A stretch of DNA of 9,910 bases from Opitutia bacterium (GTDB taxonomy: Bacteria > Verrucomicrobiota > Verrucomicrobiia > Opitutales > Coraliomargaritaceae): NCBI GenBank assembly GCA_003503355.1, contig DOCS01000164.1:5798-15707 (forward strand), read 5' to 3'. The position numbers and the translations under genes are program-made. Below the pieces are notes generated by a model that was not told the DNA's origin, did no database searches, and saw only the letters and a list, made by a program, of their open reading frames with translations. Below are positions 6,677 through 9,910 of the stretch, piece by piece (the first letter of the stretch is position 1; the number at the start of each line of letters is the position of its first letter).

Positions 6677-7537
6677 TTATTGGTGGTCTGTGCCGGCAGG
6701 CTCAACTTTTTCGATGCCTGCTTCGGTGATCCGAATCTGGCGCTGTTTGTAAAGCGCGCCGATACCCAGTTTAAATGCTTTCTTGCTGGTGTTGAACCTT
6801 TCACGAATCGATTCCGGTGTGCTTTTGTCGTTAAACGGCAACGTGCCGCCAGCTGCTTGGAGTTCGTTCATGATTTGATCCGTCAGTGATTCCACGCGGC
6901 TGTATCCAGAGGGATCGCGGCGCAGGTCGATGTTGCCGTTGGCATGTACTTTCTTGATATAGCCAGTGAATTGATCGCCGGCTTCCAGCTTGTCGGAGGT
7001 TTCCGCGTAGTAGAGGAGGCCGCGGTGCACCTTGTCGACAATCGCTTTGTAGCCCAATGGTGATTCGTCGTAGATCAATACATGCACCGGCGTGTTGGGC
7101 GTGTACTGCGGCTTGGTTTCCGAGAGGTGGCGGTGTAGACGTGTTGAGGCAACGATACGGTTGGTGTATTCGTCCACGTAGACAGCGACCACTGCGCCAT
7201 CGCCCTCACTGAAGTAGAGGTCGCCTTGTTCGCGAAAGGGGAGGAATAAATCTTTGCTCAGCCCCCAGTTGAGAAAGGCGCCGACACGCTCGTTGACGCT
7301 GACCACTTCGAGGTAGGCGAATTCGCCTGCCTGTGCGAGCGGGGTCTCCGTCGTGGCGACCAGACGGTCTTCCGAGTCGTTGTAAATGAAGACCTTGATT
7401 TCATCGCCGATTTTCATGTCAGGCGTGACGTAGCGAGTCGGCAGCAGAATCGTGTCGTGCTCACCGCCATCGAGGTAGAGTCCGTGGTCCGACGGTTCGA
7501 CGATGCGAAGCGTATTAAATTTTCCTATAGTGGCCAT
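6677..7537 (-). CDS. cvfB: CvfB-like S1-domain RNA-binding protein
   Basis: A 286-residue protein of the CvfB/YitL family, made of tandem S1-like OB folds plus a C-terminal winged helix. In Staphylococcus aureus CvfB binds RNA and affects virulence gene expression; the general role elsewhere is unclear. Visible here: an N-terminal S1-like unit (about 1-65, with the LLPTRYV and GDEIKVFIY segments); a second S1 repeat (about 72-135), shown by [21 protein letters not shown]; a third repeat (about 147-205) with [10 protein letters not shown] and GNIDLRRD; and a winged-helix end (about 215-275) with [19 protein letters not shown]. Length is close to the usual 280-300. It starts at ATG 7537, 61 bases after the 119-residue gene, without a clear Shine-Dalgarno or a convincing separate promoter. 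It could be co-transcribed with its neighbours on either side. It is presumably cytoplasmic; no membrane or secretion signal is seen. Confidence 0.9.
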   Translation of the reverse strand: MATIGKFNTLRIVEPSDHGLYLDGGEHDTILLPTRYVTPDMKIGDEIKVFIYNDSEDRLVATTETPLAQAGEFAYLEVVSVNERVGAFLNWGLSKDLFLPFREQGDLYFSEGDGAVVAVYVDEYTNRIVASTRLHRHLSETKPQYTPNTPVHVLIYDESPLGYKAIVDKVHRGLLYYAETSDKLEAGDQFTGYIKKVHANGNIDLRRDPSGYSRVESLTDQIMNELQAAGGTLPFNDKSTPESIRERFNTSKKAFKLGIGALYKQRQIRITEAGIEKVEPAGTDHQ

Positions 7538-7598
7538 GTGCTCTGAGTTGGATCGTTGTGGTATAAATGGGATGCGGGGAAAGTTTCGCTGGTGCGGC

Positions 7599-7958
7599 TT
7601 ACGCTTTGGAGAAGGAGTAGGGCTGTTCGGCAGCGCCTTCGTTGATCGCGATGCGATCTTTGACTATGGGCAGAGTGATCACGATGGAAGTTTTTTCATT
7701 GGCTTTACCTAGATAGGTGGTTTGCCCCAGCCAAGGGCTTTTCTTCTCCTTGAAGTGATAGCCTTTGTGCTCCAGGTCTTTGCCCAGTGCGATGATTTTG
7801 CTTTGGCTGATGCCGCTGTCTGCGAAGTTGAGGATTAGGTGGCCGAGTTCGCCCTTATTCTCATCCAGAATGCAATCCACATCGGGAGCGTGTTTTTGAA
7901 TGATGACCAGTGCTTTGGCAGATTTTTCCAAACGGTGACGGAGACTTCTTGGTTTCAT
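7599..7958 (-). CDS. Unrecognised small basic protein (119 aa), probably from a leaderless mRNA
   Basis: A 119-residue protein I do not recognise. It opens with a strongly basic helix-like stretch ([23 protein letters not shown]) and continues with alternating predicted strands and helices ([52 protein letters not shown]), suggesting a compact alpha/beta fold. There is one cysteine (29), no signal peptide and no membrane helix. The lysine/arginine content suggests possible nucleic-acid binding, but no named motif is visible. The start at ATG 7958 is well fixed: a consensus -10 element ends seven bases before it, so transcription should begin at or next to the A of the ATG. It lies 61 bases upstream of cvfB with no terminator between, so joint transcription with the RNA-binding protein is plausible. 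Codon use looks like its neighbours. I am confident it is a gene; its function is unknown. Confidence 0.82.
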   Translation of the reverse strand: MKPRSLRHRLEKSAKALVIIQKHAPDVDCILDENKGELGHLILNFADSGISQSKIIALGKDLEHKGYHFKEKKSPWLGQTTYLGKANEKTSIVITLPIVKDRIAINEGAAEQPYSFSKA

Positions 7959-7961
7959 ATA

Positions 7962-7993
7962 CCTTATTATAAGGAGGGTGCATTTAGATACAA
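7962..7993 (-). promoter_or_regulatory. Strong promoter with overlapping palindrome, upstream of the 119-aa gene
   Basis: On the minus strand TTGTAT (7988-7993), a 16-base spacer, and a perfect TATAAT (7966-7971) are followed by AAGGTAT and then the ATG at 7958. The expected transcription start coincides with the start codon, implying a leaderless transcript. The -10 lies in a 13-base dyad, CCTTAT-T-ATAAGG (7962-7974), which could be an operator. The AAGG in the dyad is the only Shine-Dalgarno-like sequence present, but it sits just three bases from the ATG. Confidence 0.55.
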
Positions 7994-8084
7994 GTTTCGC
8001 GTCTAAACTGAAAAACTTACTTCGATTGATCGATCGCGTGTGTCTTTTTTGAATGAGTGCGCACTGGTGGTGTGTGAGGTTCGG

Positions 8085-8975
8085 CTAAGTTGGCAGCAGC
8101 TGGTTGAAATTTTCGTGTAGAATCGCATTCAATTCGTTGGGGCTCAGGTTGGCTTCTGTGCGAATTGATTGAAGGTATGTACTGTAGTCAGGTTTTTTTT
8201 GCTTTCGAGGGTAGAGTCGCAGCGGATAGTCGGAGCCGAACAGGACTTTCTCGACGCCGACGATATCGATGACGCGCCGGAAAATACTTGGCTCGTAGAG
8301 CAGGGGGCTTGCCGAGGTGTCATACCGGACGTTCTTCAGCAGCTTGCGCAGGCGCGGGTTCAGTTCGAAGAATGCCAAGCCACCGCCCCAGTGGGCGAGA
8401 ATGAGCTTCAGGTCAGGCGATGCTTCGGCCATATGGAGGAAATCATTCAGCGGTGTGGGGACGCTGCCGGGATGGTCGTGGCCGACGGCTTCGGTGGCGT
8501 GCAAGTTGACCGGCCAGTCGTGCGCGACGCACCAATCGGCCAGTGCCTGCCAGCCGGGGCTGGCGGAGCTGAAGCGCTGTATGCCGGGGTGTAGTTCGCC
8601 GACCCCCCGGAGGCCGAGCGCTCGGGCGTGTTCCAATTGATCAATGACACTGGTGGCTGACTGACCGGGATGAATCGCGGCAAATCCGATTAAGCGTTCT
8701 GGCGCGGTCTGTACCCATTCGGCAATCACTCGATTCTGTGCGCGGCAGGTGGCTTGGTTTTCCCAATACCAGCCGAGCAAGACGGACTTTTGGACTTTCG
8801 CTGCGTCCATAGCGGCCAGTGTTTGCTCGAGGGTGGCCCAGCCTTGAATGGAAGGTCGATCGAGTGGCGCCACTAGATCGGCCCAGTGCGACTCTCCGTG
8901 TGACTCCGCCCATGCGCGCGGATCGGCCGCAATTTCCGGTGGGTAGCAGTGGGTGTGGCAATCGATGGTGTGCAC
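8085..8975 (-). CDS. Amidohydrolase-related metal-dependent hydrolase (PF04909 type)
   Basis: A 296-residue TIM-barrel metal hydrolase of the amidohydrolase-2 family, whose members include decarboxylases (ACMSD-like) and lactone or amide hydrolases. The substrate cannot be read from sequence. Metal-site residues are all visible: HxH in IDCHTHCYP (His7, His9), His159 in NLHATE, His195 in ILAHWGG, and Asp249 in LFGSDYPLR. The C-terminal ILHENFNQLL is the family's closing helix. The start is GTG 8975: there is no in-frame ATG or TTG before the upstream stop, and the HxH motif begins only six codons later, as usual for the family. No Shine-Dalgarno is seen. The gene stands between hisF and the 119-residue gene with gaps of 182 and 126 bases, and no pathway partner is adjacent. 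A long inverted repeat lies just upstream. It is probably cytoplasmic. Confidence 0.92.
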   Translation of the reverse strand: MHTIDCHTHCYPPEIAADPRAWAESHGESHWADLVAPLDRPSIQGWATLEQTLAAMDAAKVQKSVLLGWYWENQATCRAQNRVIAEWVQTAPERLIGFAAIHPGQSATSVIDQLEHARALGLRGVGELHPGIQRFSSASPGWQALADWCVAHDWPVNLHATEAVGHDHPGSVPTPLNDFLHMAEASPDLKLILAHWGGGLAFFELNPRLRKLLKNVRYDTSASPLLYEPSIFRRVIDIVGVEKVLFGSDYPLRLYPRKQKKPDYSTYLQSIRTEANLSPNELNAILHENFNQLLPT

Positions 8976-8985
8976 GGTGTTGTTC

Positions 8986-9039
8986 GTTTGAAATTGAAAC
9001 GTATTCTTTCGATGTTTGCCGCTTGTTTCAATTCACAAC
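8986..9039. repeat. Inverted repeat upstream of the amidohydrolase start
   Basis: The arm GTTTGAAATTGAAAC (8986-9000) is the inverse complement of 9025-9039 at 12 of 15 positions, with the inner nine (AATTGAAAC / GTTTCAATT) perfect and a 24-base spacer. It lies 11-64 bases before the GTG start, has no T tract, and is therefore not a terminator. It could be a two-half-site operator or a leader hairpin. A further AATTGAAA occurs at 9131-9138. Confidence 0.5.
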
Positions 9040-9055
9040 TACTCAGGAGAGTCGT

Positions 9056-9067
9056 CGTTGATCAACG
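9056..9067. repeat. 12-bp perfect palindrome in the hisF-amidohydrolase gap
   Basis: CGTTGATCAACG is a perfect 12-bp palindrome lying in the 182-base gap between hisF and the amidohydrolase gene. Position and symmetry would suit a regulator half-site pair upstream of the amidohydrolase, but no regulator gene is present and a palindrome of this size can occur by chance. Confidence 0.3.
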
Positions 9068-9157
9068 GATTCGACTAGTTGACATTCCGCGCAGGCGTTC
9101 CTCGTGTGATTGATCCGGCTCTATTCTCGCAATTGAAAGCAAGCGCACACGGCCTGG

Positions 9158-9910
9158 TTACAAGCGCACTGGCAGTCCGCGGCTTTGCAGGTGCTGTTTG
9201 GCTTCGCGAATGGTGAAGGTGCCGAAGTGGAAAATGGATGCGGCGAGCACAGCGCTGGTTTTACCTTCGGTGATCGCGTCGGCTAGATGGTCGAGGGTTC
9301 CTGCACCACCAGAGGCGATAACAGGCACTTCGACCGCTTCGCTGACTGCACGGTTGAGGCCATTGTCAAATCCGGCCTTGGTGCCATCGGAATCCATACT
9401 GGTGAGGAGGATTTCCCCGGCGCCGAGGGAGACGACTTGCTTGGCCCATTCAATGGCGTCGAGCCCGGTGGGGCGGCGTCCGCCGTGGGTGTAGACTTCC
9501 CAGCGGTTTTCATCGCCACAGCGCTTGGCATCGATTGCGACCACAATGCACTGATTGCCGAATTTAGCGGAGGCCTTGCGTATGAGTTCGGGGTCTGTGA
9601 CGGCAGCGGTGTTGAGGCTCACCTTGTCGGCCCCGGCGTTGAGCATGTCGCGGATGTTGTCCACGTTGCGTAGGCCACCGCCGACGGTGAGTGGCATAAA
9701 GCACTCCGAGGCAGTGCGCTTGACCACGTCGATCATGGTGTTGCGCTCATCGCTGGATGCGGTGATGTCGAGGAACACCAGTTCGTCGGCGCCTTGTTGC
9801 TCGTAGGCTTTGGCTTGTTCAACCGGATCACCAGCGTCGATTAGGTTGACGAAGTTCACGCCTTTGACGACGCGACCATCATGGACATCCAGGCAGGGGA
9901 TAATTCGTAC
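9158..9910 (-). CDS. hisF: Imidazole glycerol phosphate synthase cyclase subunit HisF, start cut by window edge
   Basis: HisF forms imidazole glycerol phosphate and AICAR from PRFAR, using ammonia channelled from the glutaminase partner HisH, in histidine synthesis. The frame is open to the right edge and gives 250 residues; about three to five N-terminal residues are missing, since the visible chain begins [20 protein letters not shown] at 9859 is only the valine of KGVNF and not the start. Both catalytic aspartates are present: the one in IPCLD (residue 8 of the visible part, the D11 equivalent) and the one in VVAIDAKR (residue 127, the D130 equivalent). The two halves of the beta/alpha barrel show phosphate-binding loops at TVGGGLRN (75-82) and VIASGGAG. 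The end, SRGLPVRL, is typical. No hisH or hisA is visible downstream, so any his operon must lie to the right. Confidence 0.97.
   Translation of the reverse strand, partial: VRIIPCLDVHDGRVVKGVNFVNLIDAGDPVEQAKAYEQQGADELVFLDITASSDERNTMIDVVKRTASECFMPLTVGGGLRNVDNIRDMLNAGADKVSLNTAAVTDPELIRKASAKFGNQCIVVAIDAKRCGDENRWEVYTHGGRRPTGLDAIEWAKQVVSLGAGEILLTSMDSDGTKAGFDNGLNRAVSEAVEVPVIASGGAGTLDHLADAITEGKTSAVLAASIFHFGTFTIREAKQHLQSRGLPVRL

Noticed and set aside
8169..8594. Open frames antisense to the amidohydrolase (also 8317-8640)
   Set aside because: The minus-strand frame carries all metal-binding residues. The + strand frames have low-complexity, motif-free translations.
9079..9085. TTGACA -35-like hexamer on the + strand in the hisF-amidohydrolase gap
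   Set aside because: No -10 sequence occurs 16-18 bases downstream and no + strand gene follows.
9287..9673. Open frame of 128 codons antisense to hisF
   Set aside because: hisF is conserved with both catalytic aspartates. The opposite frame shows no family motif and is a codon-bias shadow.
1..9910. CRISPR array, tRNA, rRNA, insertion sequence or prophage
   Set aside because: No spaced direct repeats, tRNA-like cloverleaf, rRNA sequence, transposase or phage gene was seen on reading both strands.

Overview
The window looks like ordinary chromosomal housekeeping sequence from a Gram-negative-type bacterium. It holds nine protein-coding genes, one probable gene remnant, and several clear intrinsic terminators. 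I see no phage genes, insertion sequence, CRISPR array, rRNA or tRNA. Base composition is moderate (about 50-55% GC by eye) and even throughout. The gene set (class I ribonucleotide reductase, quinone-dependent dihydroorotate dehydrogenase, LipB/LipA, a CvfB-like S1 protein) and the near absence of Shine-Dalgarno sequences are compatible with Verrucomicrobiota, perhaps an Opitutae/Puniceicoccales (Coraliomargarita-like) marine bacterium. That placement is an impression and was not tested.

Left part (1-2071): the 3' two thirds of a ribonucleotide reductase large subunit gene (nrdA) runs in from the left edge on the + strand and ends at a strong hairpin terminator. The next ~280 bases have no intact gene, but two adjoining frames meeting at a T8 run read like a decayed TauE/SafE-type membrane protein. 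This stretch closes with a hairpin that terminates the following minus-strand gene.

Centre (2072-4190): an unrecognised 247-residue acidic protein (minus) and pyrD (plus) are transcribed divergently from a 210-base regulatory region. pyrD converges on lipA, and a 21-bp near-perfect inverted repeat between them serves both strands as a terminator.

Right part (4202-9910): everything is on the minus strand. In transcription order from the right edge: hisF (lacking only its first few codons), a metal-dependent amidohydrolase with a GTG start, a 119-residue protein of unknown function with a consensus promoter placed so that its mRNA should be leaderless, cvfB, a compact M50 site-2-type protease, and lipB-lipA, whose reading frames overlap by 14 bases. 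Only lipBA is clearly a translationally coupled operon. The other gaps are 60-180 bases, so those genes may be partly co-transcribed but show no shared pathway.

Functionally the window covers deoxynucleotide supply (NrdA), pyrimidine synthesis (PyrD), histidine synthesis (HisF) and lipoate assembly (LipB transfers octanoate, LipA inserts sulfur). I find no convincing new multi-gene system. The items most worth checking are the pseudogene trace after nrdA, the leaderless palindromic promoter at 7962-7993, the two unrecognised proteins, and the inverted repeat before the amidohydrolase.
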